Source: Cyanobacteriota bacterium SRBZ.bins.94.201705 (GTDB taxonomy: Bacteria; Cyanobacteriota; Cyanobacteriia; Cyanobacteriales; Cyanobacteriaceae). From it: a stretch of 64,000 bases of DNA. Below the pieces are notes generated by a model. That model was not told where the DNA came from and ran no database searches. It was given only the letters and a program-made list of their open reading frames with translations. Location: contig JAUQQP010000049.1 of NCBI GenBank assembly GCA_030549855.1, forward strand, positions 1-64,000, written 5' to 3'. The position numbers were made by a program, and so were the translations under genes. Shown here piece by piece: positions 19,077 through 28,326 of the stretch. Position 1 is the stretch's first letter. Every line of letters begins with the position of its first letter.

Positions 19077-19602
19077 TCAATCCTCCCAGGATAGGGGTTT
19101 TACCCTGCTAGAAGTAGTGGTGGTAGCCGTTATCCTGTCAATAGCTAGTGCCTTGGCTGTGCCTAACTTGTTGGAGTCTCGGCGACAAGAAAGGGTAAGA
19201 CAAACCTTCAGTCGAATAAGAGGCGCACTCAGCGAAGCCCAAATCAATGCCATTCGCAGAAGTGGTAACTGTACCGTTACTATCAGCCACAACGGGGTTA
19301 CAGCCAGTCCCTCGGGGTGTATCCTAGAAGGGGTTAATATAGACAGTGGCGTGATAGATGTGTCTTCCACCAAGGGGAGTCTACCCCGTAATATCACTTT
19401 CAACTACCGGGGGGAGGTGACAGTAGACGACATTCAAACAATACATATAAGGCCTAAGAATTCTTCTGGTCAAGCCATGCCGGAAAGGGGTTATTGTATC
19501 GTCATTGCCAATACCCTAGGGATGATCAGAACCGGTATTTATAATCCTAGCACTCCCAACATCAACTGTAGTAATGTGGATAACCTCCGCTATCAACCCT
19601 AG
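19048..19602 (+). CDS. GspH/FimT-type pseudopilin
   Basis: A 184-residue prepilin-like protein with a short leader ending in DRG|FTLLEVVVVAVILSIASALAVPNLLESRRQERVRQTF, the classic class III signal with Glu5 and a long amphipathic N-terminal helix. The globular part has GspH/FimT character: a beta-rich fold and cysteine pairs such as CTVTISHNGVTASPSGC and YCIV...INC. It overlaps the preceding gene by 29 bases in another frame, so expression is probably coupled. With the two upstream genes it forms a minor-pilin set that may prime assembly or tune adhesion of type IV pili. HpsC-like proteins are an alternative reading. Confidence 0.85.
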   Translation: MRLSTVSSNNQSSQDRGFTLLEVVVVAVILSIASALAVPNLLESRRQERVRQTFSRIRGALSEAQINAIRRSGNCTVTISHNGVTASPSGCILEGVNIDSGVIDVSSTKGSLPRNITFNYRGEVTVDDIQTIHIRPKNSSGQAMPERGYCIVIANTLGMIRTGIYNPSTPNINCSNVDNLRYQP

Positions 19603-19613
19603 TCACTGCCACT

Positions 19614-19979
19614 CTATTTGAATTTAACTCGGTTGTGTAGCCAGTTAGTAACCCTTATAGGCAAATTCCTCCTTACCCAACGCCAGGCTATAATGCGAAA
19701 AAGGGGTTTGGGGGTGGATGCCAGTTTTTTTGCCAACTTGTTGAGGGGGGGATGGGGAATCTTCTTGTTGATCAAATTTATCACTCCTATGTCATAGAGA
19801 CAGTCAAGAATCAGTTTGATAGTAGTCTCCTCTTTTAGGGTGATATTCTCCAACAGTAAACAAATATCCCTAAGTCTCTGTTGTTGAAAACGCTTTTCCT
19901 CAGGGGTTAACTCTGGCAAAGGCACGACTTTTTGGTTGTCTTGAGGTTTAGCTGCAATCAGCCTGTTTGAAGACGTCAT
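19614..19979 (-). CDS. Conserved hypothetical protein downstream of secA
   Basis: A small basic protein of about 121 residues. A predicted helical segment (LTPEEKRFQQQRLRDICLLLENITLKEETTIKLILDCLYDIGVINLINKKI) is followed by a strongly basic, amphipathic C terminus with several Trp and Arg (RIIAWRWVRRNLPIRVTNWLHNRVKFK). This suggests RNA, membrane-surface or protein contact. I do not recognise the family. ATG at 19979 is preferred over the in-frame TTG at 20012. It lies downstream of secA on the same strand with about 90 bases between, and converges on the pseudopilin operon. Confidence 0.55.
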   Translation of the reverse strand: MTSSNRLIAAKPQDNQKVVPLPELTPEEKRFQQQRLRDICLLLENITLKEETTIKLILDCLYDIGVINLINKKIPHPPLNKLAKKLASTPKPLFRIIAWRWVRRNLPIRVTNWLHNRVKFK

Positions 19980-20071
19980 AGACAGAGATAATTGTACTGG
20001 GAGGGAAGGCAAAAAACACCTCCCTCTGTATCATAGTGCAAATTGCCACCAGAAAAAATCCCCCTGTTAAC

Positions 20072-22891
20072 CTACTTGTTGGCAGGCTGGGGTTGTATGC
20101 GGGGTTGGAATTGGAAGAGGGAATACACCACATTGCGACGAATTTCCGCCATCATCTCCAAAAACATCTCGTATCCCTCTTGTTTGTATTCTATAAGAGG
20201 ATCGCGCTGACCATAACCCCTTAAACCAATAGAATCCCTTAGGGCGTCCATTTTCTGCAAATGTTCCCGCCAGAGGGTGTCTATCTGCTGTAGAATGAAG
20301 AATCTCTCTGCCTGTCGCATCAAACCGGGCTGAATTTGTTCTATCTGACTTTCTTTAATATCGTAGGCTTTATGGACTTCTTCGTGGAGGAAGGCTTTTA
20401 TTTCTGACACTGTCATGTCTTGTAAATCCTCCACAGTGATGTCCTGCAACAGGTAAACAAACTCCTTAACCTTGTCTACCAAAGCCTGTAAATTCCACTC
20501 GTCGGGGGGTAAGTCGGGATTGACATAGGCATCTACAATCTCATCCATGGTCATGGTAGCATATTGCAGCACCTGCTCCTTCAAATCCTTACCCTCTAAA
20601 ACCCGACGACGCTCAGCATAAATGGCACGACGTTGATTGTTCATGACCTCGTCGTATTCTAACACATTCTTGCGGGCATCGTAATAGAAAATTTCCACCT
20701 TTCTCTGGGCATTTTCCAAGGCGCGGGTTAACATGGGTGACTCAATGGGCATGTCTTCTTCTACCCGGAAGGCATTCATGAGACTAGCTATCCTTTCACC
20801 CCCAAAAATTCGCAATAAATTGTCTTCTAGGCTCAAAAAGAAGCGAGTGGAGCCTGGGTCACCCTGTCTTCCCGCCCTTCCTCTCAATTGGTTGTCAATG
20901 CGCCTCGATTCGTGTCTTTCCGTCCCAATCACATGTAATCCGCCTTTTTGGACTACCAATTCATGTTCCCTCTTGGTATAGACTTCATATTCTTTTCGTA
21001 TAGCTTGGTAGGCTTCGCGTAATTTTTGGATTACAGGGTCATCAGTAGGGCCTTTTTCAGCGGCAATGGCCACCTTTTCCTCCGCTTCTAATTCTGACAG
21101 AGATTGTGGGCCATAGGTTTGGACGGCAAATTTGACAGCTTCTTTCAACAGCTTTTCCGTTTCGGGGGATAACTCACAGGGGAATAAATTAGAGGCTGGC
21201 TTCCAATTCTTCTTCCTCTTTCCATCACCAGCAAAACCCTGAGGCTTAACCCGCCTGTTTAAGTCAATCCCTGGGATGTTGGCTACCAACTGGTCATCTT
21301 CTGGTGCTACTAGTTGTGGCATAAAATATTCCCGCAGTTTAAGTCTGGCCATGTAGTCGGCGTTACCACCGAGAATTATGTCTGTACCACGACCAGCCAT
21401 ATTGGTGGCAATAGTAACTGCACCTAGTCTACCAGCCTGGGCAATAATTTCCGCTTCCCTTTCTACGTTTTCTGGCCTAGCATTGAGTACATTGTGAGGG
21501 ATACCCCTTTCTGTGAGCAAACGGGAGAGTAATTCAGACTTTTCTACACTAGTAGTACCAACAAGGACAGGGCGGCCAATTTTATGCATTTCTTCGCACT
21601 CATCGGCTACCGCCTTCCACTTGGCCCTCTCAGTCTTGTAAACTACATCAGGATAGTCTATACGTCGACAGGGGCGATTGGTGGGGATTACAGTGACTTC
21701 CAGATTGTAAACCTTCTCGAATTCCGTCTCTTCCGTTTTAGCAGTGCCTGTCATCCCCGACAATTTGGGGTATAACAGGAAGAAGTTTTGATAGGTGATG
21801 CTAGCAAGAGTCTGGGTTTCCTTTTGGATTTCTACCCCTTCCTTAGCTTCTATAGCCTGGTGTAACCCGTCACTCCATCTTCTGCCTGGCAATACCCTTC
21901 CGGTAAACTCGTCTACAATCACCACCTCGTTGTTACGCACAATATAATTCACATCCCGGATAAATAACTCCTTTGCCTTGAGGGCATTGATGATATAATG
22001 GGCCCACGGGTCTTCTGGGTCATACAAATCCTTAACTCCCAATAACTGCTCTACCTTAGCATAGCCTTCTTCTGTGAGAAACACATTCCTCATCTTCTCG
22101 TCTACCTCATAGTCTCCCCCGTCTCCCTCTTCCACACTCCTTTTCAACAATTGGGCTATTCTTGCTGCCTCGATGTATTTTTCCACTGGCCTTTCCACCT
22201 GACCTGATATAATCAAGGGGGTACGGGCTTCGTCTATCAGAATGGAGTCTACCTCGTCTATTATGCAGTAGTTGAAGGGTCTTTGTACTACTTCCGACAT
22301 ATCTGTTGCCATATTATCCCGGAGGTAGTCAAAGCCCAACTCACTGTTAGTGGCATAGGTTATATCGGCGTTATAATTCTTCTGTCTTTCAATGGTAGAC
22401 ATGCCACTTTGAATCAATCCCACCGTCAAGCCGAGGAAACGATGGACTTGCCCCATCCATTCCGCATCCCGGCGCGCCAGGTAATCGTTAACAGTTACAA
22501 TGTGTACTCCTTCACCGGTAAGGCCATTGAGGTAGGCTGGCAGGGTAGCCACCAGGGTTTTCCCCTCGCCGGTTTTCATTTCTGCTATCTGCCCCATGTG
22601 TAATACGATGCCCCCCAATAGCTGCACATCGAAGTGACGCATCCCCAACACTCTTACGCTGGCTTCCCTTACCAAGGCGAAGGCTTCTGGTAAAATCTTG
22701 TCTAACAGTGCTTCTTTTTCCTCCTTTGTCTTGGTTTTCGCCAGCATTTCCTTAAATTGTCTTGTTTTTGCCCTCATTTCCTCATCTGTCAGCTTTTTCA
22801 TCTCCTCTTCTAGGAGATTTATTTCTGCTACATAGGGTTGTAACTTCTTTATCTTACGAGCGTTGGGATCACCAAATAGTCTTTTTAACAT
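20072..22891 (-). CDS. secA: Preprotein translocase ATPase SecA
   Basis: SecA is the ATPase motor that pushes precursors through SecYEG at the plasma and thylakoid membranes. About 939 residues from the ATG at 22891; the frame extends to a TTG at 22936, but [13 protein letters not shown] is the usual N terminus. Landmarks are Walker A MKTGEGKT, the [19 protein letters not shown] box, [32 protein letters not shown] and the [17 protein letters not shown] arginine-finger region. A longer insert separates the two nucleotide-binding halves, as in other cyanobacteria. The C terminus ends in [11 protein letters not shown] and lacks the zinc-binding cysteine motif of E. coli SecA, as in other cyanobacterial SecA proteins. 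Confidence 0.97.
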   Translation of the reverse strand: MLKRLFGDPNARKIKKLQPYVAEINLLEEEMKKLTDEEMRAKTRQFKEMLAKTKTKEEKEALLDKILPEAFALVREASVRVLGMRHFDVQLLGGIVLHMGQIAEMKTGEGKTLVATLPAYLNGLTGEGVHIVTVNDYLARRDAEWMGQVHRFLGLTVGLIQSGMSTIERQKNYNADITYATNSELGFDYLRDNMATDMSEVVQRPFNYCIIDEVDSILIDEARTPLIISGQVERPVEKYIEAARIAQLLKRSVEEGDGGDYEVDEKMRNVFLTEEGYAKVEQLLGVKDLYDPEDPWAHYIINALKAKELFIRDVNYIVRNNEVVIVDEFTGRVLPGRRWSDGLHQAIEAKEGVEIQKETQTLASITYQNFFLLYPKLSGMTGTAKTEETEFEKVYNLEVTVIPTNRPCRRIDYPDVVYKTERAKWKAVADECEEMHKIGRPVLVGTTSVEKSELLSRLLTERGIPHNVLNARPENVEREAEIIAQAGRLGAVTIATNMAGRGTDIILGGNADYMARLKLREYFMPQLVAPEDDQLVANIPGIDLNRRVKPQGFAGDGKRKKNWKPASNLFPCELSPETEKLLKEAVKFAVQTYGPQSLSELEAEEKVAIAAEKGPTDDPVIQKLREAYQAIRKEYEVYTKREHELVVQKGGLHVIGTERHESRRIDNQLRGRAGRQGDPGSTRFFLSLEDNLLRIFGGERIASLMNAFRVEEDMPIESPMLTRALENAQRKVEIFYYDARKNVLEYDEVMNNQRRAIYAERRRVLEGKDLKEQVLQYATMTMDEIVDAYVNPDLPPDEWNLQALVDKVKEFVYLLQDITVEDLQDMTVSEIKAFLHEEVHKAYDIKESQIEQIQPGLMRQAERFFILQQIDTLWREHLQKMDALRDSIGLRGYGQRDPLIEYKQEGYEMFLEMMAEIRRNVVYSLFQFQPRIQPQPANK

Positions 22892-22988
22892 AGCCCCTTT
22901 TTTATAACCTGTTAAAATGTCAGCACCTTTTATCAATCATATCATTTTTTGCCGTTTTTTTTGGAGAGAAATCCCTAACTTAGAAGGC

Positions 22989-24605
22989 TTATTTTTCCAC
23001 CAGCTGAGGAATTTTTTTCAGATTTTCCCCTTGGTATAGCTCAAAAATTCTGGTGGTTTGCCCCCCCCTTTTTAACGGGATTTCCGCTATTTTTCTCCAA
23101 CGAGCAAAGTATTCCTCCTCCAAGAGATTTGATTCTTCAGACTTAGTCGCCCTTTCAGTTACAAAAATCCCGTTTTTCCCCAGCAATTTTTCCAGAGGAT
23201 ACCAGTAATTAAAACCTCTACAATCCTCTCCCAAACACACTAATGGTTTTTTTTCTGCCTTGTCAAAAGAAGCCATTGCCATTGCCATGTAACCCCCCAA
23301 ATAAAACCTGTTGCTAAAGACAAAATCAGAAGACTTTAACCCCTGTTGGAATTCAGGAGATGATGCTAAAAGTTTACTCAGTTGGTGGGTGTCAACCAAT
23401 TGTGTGGATGGATCTTCTGCCGGGGGAATGATACCATCTATGAAGGGGATTTTATTTGGCTTTTGCAACAACCCTATATTCAAATGGAGAAGAATAACGG
23501 CAAAAATAGTTAAAATTACTCCCCCCGAAAAATATAACCATCGTCTTACCATTACCCGGTTATATTGATACCATTTGGCACTATAATCCCCTAAAATGAT
23601 GGTTAAACCCCAAAATCCGGGCATCGGCCATGTGGGTAAAATTTGTGTAAATCCCCCCAATAGAATAAACCCTACTGCTGTTGGTAAATTTGCCCATAAA
23701 ATTAAACTATAGGCATAGTCTTGTTTCTGTCTATTGCTACCATTGACCATTTGATTGTAGCAGCAGTGAGCCACCACCCAAAACAAGGGTAAACCAAAAG
23801 TAGGGAATAGATAACCACTGGCAACAAAAGCCGTTAATATGACTTTGAAGGGATTGAAGGTGGTTGGGGATTCAACCTCTGCCTCTGGTGACTGAAACCT
23901 TTTAGATAATTGAAAGCTAAAAGATGCCCAGTCGTGTTGCCAATTCCAGTATAACAACGGCAAAAGTACTATTAGGAATAGTATTATCCCCCACCACAAC
24001 CAGGGAGATGAAAATATCTTCCTATAGGGGGGGTTGCTAACACAAAATCCTACCAACCCCAATCCCAACAGAAAACCATGATACTTACTCAAGCAGGCTA
24101 ATCCCAGCCACAGGCAAATTATTACCAGACGATAAGTGGGTTGGTAAGGGGAAGTTTCTGGAAAAAACTCCTGACTACACCAGTATAATGTCAAACTCCA
24201 AAAAAAAATTAAAGGGGCATCTGGCAATGTCAATACCCCAAATCCTATTATGAATATGGGGATACAGGAGGCAATAATTAGAGACAATAACCCACTGTGG
24301 CAACCAAATAGCTTTTTCCCCGTCAAATAGAGTAGATGGAGACTGACAGTAAACAGTATTAAACTCCCTATCCTAATGGTAAACTGATTCACTACCCCTG
24401 TTAGCCATACCCCCAACCCTGTAGTTAAGGCTACCATGACGGGGTGGTCAAAATAACTCCAGTCTAAATTCTCACTGTAGACATAATAATAGGCCTCGTC
24501 GTATCCCGGATACAAAAAAAGGGCTATAACAACCCTTATCATTAATCCTACACCAATAATGGTCATCACTGCCGCCGGAGGGTAATATGCCTCTAGTTTC
24601 CTCAT
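22989..24605 (-). CDS. GT39/GT83-type membrane glycosyltransferase
   Basis: A 538-residue multipass protein of the dolichyl-phosphate-mannose mannosyltransferase/ArnT superfamily, which transfers sugars from polyprenyl-phosphate donors on the outer face of the membrane. The first periplasmic loop has the hallmark PGYDEAYYYVYSENLDWSYFDHP, with the acidic pair at residues 36-37 and the downstream Asp-His. About 10-12 hydrophobic helices follow, then a C-terminal soluble domain (about 400-538). The acceptor (lipid or protein) is unknown. It is divergent from the LptF/LptG-type gene, with only 32 bases between start codons; a shared role in envelope lipid modification is possible but not shown. 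Confidence 0.88.
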   Translation of the reverse strand: MRKLEAYYPPAAVMTIIGVGLMIRVVIALFLYPGYDEAYYYVYSENLDWSYFDHPVMVALTTGLGVWLTGVVNQFTIRIGSLILFTVSLHLLYLTGKKLFGCHSGLLSLIIASCIPIFIIGFGVLTLPDAPLIFFWSLTLYWCSQEFFPETSPYQPTYRLVIICLWLGLACLSKYHGFLLGLGLVGFCVSNPPYRKIFSSPWLWWGIILFLIVLLPLLYWNWQHDWASFSFQLSKRFQSPEAEVESPTTFNPFKVILTAFVASGYLFPTFGLPLFWVVAHCCYNQMVNGSNRQKQDYAYSLILWANLPTAVGFILLGGFTQILPTWPMPGFWGLTIILGDYSAKWYQYNRVMVRRWLYFSGGVILTIFAVILLHLNIGLLQKPNKIPFIDGIIPPAEDPSTQLVDTHQLSKLLASSPEFQQGLKSSDFVFSNRFYLGGYMAMAMASFDKAEKKPLVCLGEDCRGFNYWYPLEKLLGKNGIFVTERATKSEESNLLEEEYFARWRKIAEIPLKRGGQTTRIFELYQGENLKKIPQLVEK

Positions 24606-24637
24606 TTAAGCTAATAATTTGAGCTAATGGTTGTGTT

Positions 24638-25822
24638 ATGGCTTTCCTACTTAGGCACAGAGTCAGTTTAATTTTAAGTTGGATGGGCTCCTTTCGACTA
24701 TCTCTTTTAGATTCCTACCTGCTGCGTCAACTAATACCCCCTTTTGTCTTTAGTGTAGCCCTTTTTTCCTCTCTGGGGCTAACTGTAGCTTCCATTTCCG
24801 ATTTGAGTTATAAGGTTAACAATTTCGGCTTGCCTGTTGGAGATGCTATCAAAATTTTCTTCCTTAAAATTCCTGAATACGTTTCCTATTCTCTGCCTAT
24901 TTCCGTCTTGTTAACCACTTTAATTACCTATGGGCGTCTTAGTAAAGATGGGGAGTTGATTGCCCTTTACAACTGTGGTTTAAGTCTTTTTCGTCTTTTT
25001 CTCCCCGCACTGGTTTTTAGTTTTTTCATCACCGGTTTCACCTTTTTTCTCAACGAATCGGTAGTGCCTGCCGCTAATTTTCGCGCTTCTTCCCTTCTGG
25101 CAAATACAATCAATGAGGAGGGAAAATTTTTGTGGAAAAGAGATATTTTCTTTCCGGAATACAAGGAGGTTAGGGGGGAGGACAATCAAGAATTTAAGTA
25201 TCTAAAGACTCTGTTTTATGCCCAGAGATTCGAGAAAGGCGAAATGAGGTATATAACCATAATAGACACAGAAAATAGACAAATTGATAGGGTAATTATA
25301 TCGGAAAAAGGGGTTTGGAATAACCAAGACAAAGCCTGGGATTTATTTAATGGCTTCGTGTACAAAGTAGCCAAAAACGTTGCCCCATTCCAGGGGGAAT
25401 TCTTTGAAAGAATGCAGATTGGTCTCCCAAAAACCCCTCTGGAATTAGCAATGAAAAGTAGAGACCCCTATGATATGAATATAGCTCAGTCCCTGGAATA
25501 TATCAAGATGTTAAGGATATTGGGAGATGAGAAAAATGTACTCTTGTTTCAAGTGCGCACCGCCCAAAAAGTCTCTTTTCCCTTTGCCTGTGTGGTTTTG
25601 GCGGTGGTGGGAGTCTCCTTAGGTAGTCGCTCAAATAATGCCAGTAGGGCTACGAGTTTTGGTTTGTGTGTAGCAATAGTTTTTGCCTATTATTTGAGTA
25701 GTTTTCTAATAGGAAGTCTGGGGATAATAGGCATAATAACACCGGTAATAGCAGCGTGGATACCTAATTGGGTGGGGCTGATTATTGGGGGGTATTTATT
25801 GTGGCAAAATAATCAAAACTAG
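24638..25822 (+). CDS. LptF/LptG family permease (YjgP/YjgQ)
   Basis: A 394-residue protein of the LptF/LptG permease family, which with LptB extracts lipopolysaccharide from the inner membrane toward the Lpt bridge. It has about six transmembrane helices in two groups (about 30-130 and 300-390) flanking a periplasmic beta-jellyroll-like domain. The segment DSYLLRQLIPPFVFSVALFSSLGLTV and the loop PEYVSYSLPISVLLTTLITYGRLSKDGELIAL are typical. Cyanobacteria usually encode a single such protein instead of a separate F and G pair. ATG at 24638 is used; an internal ATG 45 bases later is possible. Confidence 0.9.
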   Translation: MAFLLRHRVSLILSWMGSFRLSLLDSYLLRQLIPPFVFSVALFSSLGLTVASISDLSYKVNNFGLPVGDAIKIFFLKIPEYVSYSLPISVLLTTLITYGRLSKDGELIALYNCGLSLFRLFLPALVFSFFITGFTFFLNESVVPAANFRASSLLANTINEEGKFLWKRDIFFPEYKEVRGEDNQEFKYLKTLFYAQRFEKGEMRYITIIDTENRQIDRVIISEKGVWNNQDKAWDLFNGFVYKVAKNVAPFQGEFFERMQIGLPKTPLELAMKSRDPYDMNIAQSLEYIKMLRILGDEKNVLLFQVRTAQKVSFPFACVVLAVVGVSLGSRSNNASRATSFGLCVAIVFAYYLSSFLIGSLGIIGIITPVIAAWIPNWVGLIIGGYLLWQNNQN

Positions 25823-25945
25823 ACAAAAAAAATAATAAACTAACCACCCCTAGGCAGGCCAAGAATTACCACCCGAAGAAAATTATAACCCGTGAGGGCA
25901 AAAGATAATGTGCCCCCCCAATCCCCCACAGGGGAGGTATAATTG

Positions 25946-26788
25946 TTATGAGCCCTGAGATAGGTTAAAGGTGACTTCCTTAACCTCCCCCAGTTTGCCC
26001 AATTGTTTCGCCTTTTCCTCATTGAGGCTAACTACCACTCCACCGGCATTACCGGTGCGAATTGTTAATTTTTCTTTAGCAGTTAGCTGTTTTTCTGTGC
26101 CTTGGTTGAGAATACCCTCAAAAGAGGTTTTGCCATCCACTACAATCCTAACCCAGGAATCTTGTTTTATGGTCAGCTTAACTGAAAGAGACTGGGGTGG
26201 AGAGGGAGGTGGTGACTGGGATTGTGACTTGTGTCGGTTTGTAACCGGTGTTTCCTTCCAGGGGGTGGTAGTGGCTTTTTCCTCCCCTAGTTTTTCCCGT
26301 GGTTGCAGGGGAATTCTACTCTGATTAAACTGAGAGGCTTGCAGCAGTTGGCTTAAACTATTTACGGAAAAGAAGACTATCAGAAAATAGGAAAAGTAGA
26401 GATACTTGGGAGACAAACGCCAGGTGAAATGGAATCCAAAAGGAGTTTTAGTCTTCTTCCCCTTGTCTGGTTTATTCCTTTCCAGGGGGAAATCCCTTAC
26501 TAACTCTTCCCCATTTAGTTTCAATGCCCTAGAATATTGTACCAGAAGTTGTCTGATGAAGAAAGGCTCGGGTAAATGGCCCAAATCCCCATTCTCTAAG
26601 GCTTGGATTGTGCTTTTGGGGATGTGTAATATCCGGCTGACTGTTTCCAAGTCGTAGTTAAACTCCCTGCGTTTTTCCCGCAAAATGTTGCCTATGGCAC
26701 TCAATTTTTCTCTTCTAATGGCATCATAGTCTATTATTGTGGCCGGCGGAGACTTAGGTTTGAATAAACTTAACCTATCCAACAACAT
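25946..26788 (-). CDS. RodZ-like protein (Xre-type HTH plus DUF4115)
   Basis: A 280-residue bitopic protein. An N-terminal Xre-type helix-turn-helix (about 30-95, IGNILREKRREFNYDLETVSRILHIPKSTIQALENGDLGHLPEP) is followed by a basic juxtamembrane stretch, one membrane helix (about 130-150, YLYFSYFLIVFFSVNSL), a Pro/Ser-rich linker and a C-terminal DUF4115 beta domain (about 200-280, WVRIVVDGKTSFEGILNQGTEKQLTA). This is the RodZ arrangement, where the cytosolic HTH binds MreB and the outer domain contacts the cell-wall machinery. It follows the pseudouridine synthase gene after a 19-base gap on the same strand and is probably co-transcribed with it. Confidence 0.85.
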   Translation of the reverse strand: MLLDRLSLFKPKSPPATIIDYDAIRREKLSAIGNILREKRREFNYDLETVSRILHIPKSTIQALENGDLGHLPEPFFIRQLLVQYSRALKLNGEELVRDFPLERNKPDKGKKTKTPFGFHFTWRLSPKYLYFSYFLIVFFSVNSLSQLLQASQFNQSRIPLQPREKLGEEKATTTPWKETPVTNRHKSQSQSPPPSPPQSLSVKLTIKQDSWVRIVVDGKTSFEGILNQGTEKQLTAKEKLTIRTGNAGGVVVSLNEEKAKQLGKLGEVKEVTFNLSQGS

Positions 26789-26807
26789 AATTCCTCACCT
26801 AATAGTG

Positions 26808-27554
26808 TCAACACTTAGAAGACAAACCAATAAGACTTCTAAGGGAAGAAACTTCCCAAGGCGTGAGATGACGATAACAACCAGAAGGGAGGGAATCAAG
26901 GGAAAGAAAAGCAATGGCCTTCCGGTGGAGACTAATAACAGGATAGCCGAATAGGTCAGCAATGCGACGAATTTGACGATTTCTCCCCTCCCTCAACACT
27001 ATTTCCATATCTGTTTTCCTATCATCCCGATGAATAATTTTAATGGTGGCGGGGAGAGTCTGTTTGCCTTCCCAAAGAAAACCCCTACGCCACTTTTCTA
27101 TCAATTCATCCGGGAAATAACCTCTTAGCCTAACAAGATAAGTTTTTGGCAAATGATAACGGGGGTGTGTCAAACCATTAGTCAAGGCCCCATCATTGGT
27201 TAAAATTAAAGCACCGGTGGTATCCCTATCCAGTCTTCCTACTGGGTGAATCCCATATCCCCTCTGTAGTTTTTTTGGCAGCAAATTTATTACAGTCTTT
27301 CTCCCCAGAGGATCACTACAACTACAAATGTAACCTCGAGGCTTATGAAGTAAGAGATAAACCAAAGAGGGGCGAGAGTTTAGAGTTAGGGGTTTACCAT
27401 CAACTTCTATTGTATCGTGGAGGGGGTCAGCGGTGGCGCCTAATTTGATTATTTCCCCATTTACTTTTACCCTTCCCTGACGAATCATCTCCTCTCCCTC
27501 TCGTCGGGAGGCTATTCCCCACTGACTCAGAATTTTTTGCACCCTTTCTGGCAT
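26808..27554 (-). CDS. Pseudouridine synthase, RluB/RsuA family
   Basis: A 248-residue enzyme that isomerises a specific uridine in ribosomal RNA. An N-terminal S4 RNA-binding domain (about 1-60: RVQKILSQWGIASRREGEEMIRQGRVKVNG) precedes the catalytic domain. That domain has VGRLDRDTTGALILTNDGALTNGLTHP (catalytic Asp within GRLD) and the C-terminal EGRNRQIRRIADLFGYPV motif typical of the RsuA/RluB/E/F group. Length fits RluB-like enzymes (23S target) or RsuA (16S target); I cannot separate these by eye. It is the first gene of a likely two-gene transcript with the RodZ-like gene. Confidence 0.92.
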   Translation of the reverse strand: MPERVQKILSQWGIASRREGEEMIRQGRVKVNGEIIKLGATADPLHDTIEVDGKPLTLNSRPSLVYLLLHKPRGYICSCSDPLGRKTVINLLPKKLQRGYGIHPVGRLDRDTTGALILTNDGALTNGLTHPRYHLPKTYLVRLRGYFPDELIEKWRRGFLWEGKQTLPATIKIIHRDDRKTDMEIVLREGRNRQIRRIADLFGYPVISLHRKAIAFLSLDSLPSGCYRHLTPWEVSSLRSLIGLSSKC

Positions 27555-27624
27555 AATTCCCCTTTGTAACCTCTCCTACTAAAATGTTAACCAATTTACC
27601 TCCTTCTATTTCCTTTTAACGCCA

Positions 27625-28326
27625 ATGATTAAACATAAATCCCAATTCATATCTCATATTCTTTCTCCTGCCATTCAACTGTGGTTACGCTCACAGCTAG
27701 CCAGTGTTGATAATATTAAACTAGACATACAGGCGGCAGACAAAGACATTTTAAGGGGGAGGATTGATAGAGTTTATCTATTAGCCGAGAAAGCCATTTA
27801 TAGAGGGATTTGTTTTCACAAAGCCTCGATAGTAGCCCAATCCATTGCTTTCAATTTGGGGGAGATTGTCAGGGGTAAGCCTTTTAGACTATTACATCCT
27901 CTTTTTATTGAGGGAGAAATTATACTACTTACTGCCGATTTACAACAATCTCTCTCTTCCCCACTTTTATCCCAGGGATTAGATGAATTGGTTTGTTTGT
28001 TGGCGGAAAGAATCTCCTGCTTCTCTTCTGGTTTTCCTTTACCTCTTCCTCCTTTTCGATGGCAACATCTTCAAATTTTCCCTGATAAATTCCTTCTAAC
28101 TGGCATCACTGGTAATAACTCTCCTCTTACTCTTACTGCTGGTATTCAGCTAAAAAACCCAAATACTCTCCTGTTTACTCCTCTAGAAATTTCCGGCATC
28201 ACTCCTACTTCTCCCCTCATTGTCAATGATTTTGAAATTTTCTTAGGCCAAGACGTTTTTATTGAATCTTTTCACCTAAATCCAAAACAAATTACCTGTC
28301 AAGGCAAAATTAAAATTCTCGTCTAA
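27625..28326 (+). CDS. DUF2993 domain protein
   Basis: A 233-residue protein of the DUF2993 family, widespread in cyanobacteria and actinobacteria (a mycobacterial member, LmeA, binds phosphoinositides). Recognised by the N-terminal LSPAIQLWLRSQLASVDNIKLDIQAADKDILRGRIDRVYLLAEKAIYRGICFHKASIVAQSIAFNLGEI pattern, although I quote it only from memory of the family. It has no convincing signal peptide or membrane helix. The function in cyanobacteria is unknown. It is divergent from the pseudouridine synthase gene, and a 1.6 kb gene-poor stretch follows. Confidence 0.82.
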   Translation: MIKHKSQFISHILSPAIQLWLRSQLASVDNIKLDIQAADKDILRGRIDRVYLLAEKAIYRGICFHKASIVAQSIAFNLGEIVRGKPFRLLHPLFIEGEIILLTADLQQSLSSPLLSQGLDELVCLLAERISCFSSGFPLPLPPFRWQHLQIFPDKFLLTGITGNNSPLTLTAGIQLKNPNTLLFTPLEISGITPTSPLIVNDFEIFLGQDVFIESFHLNPKQITCQGKIKILV

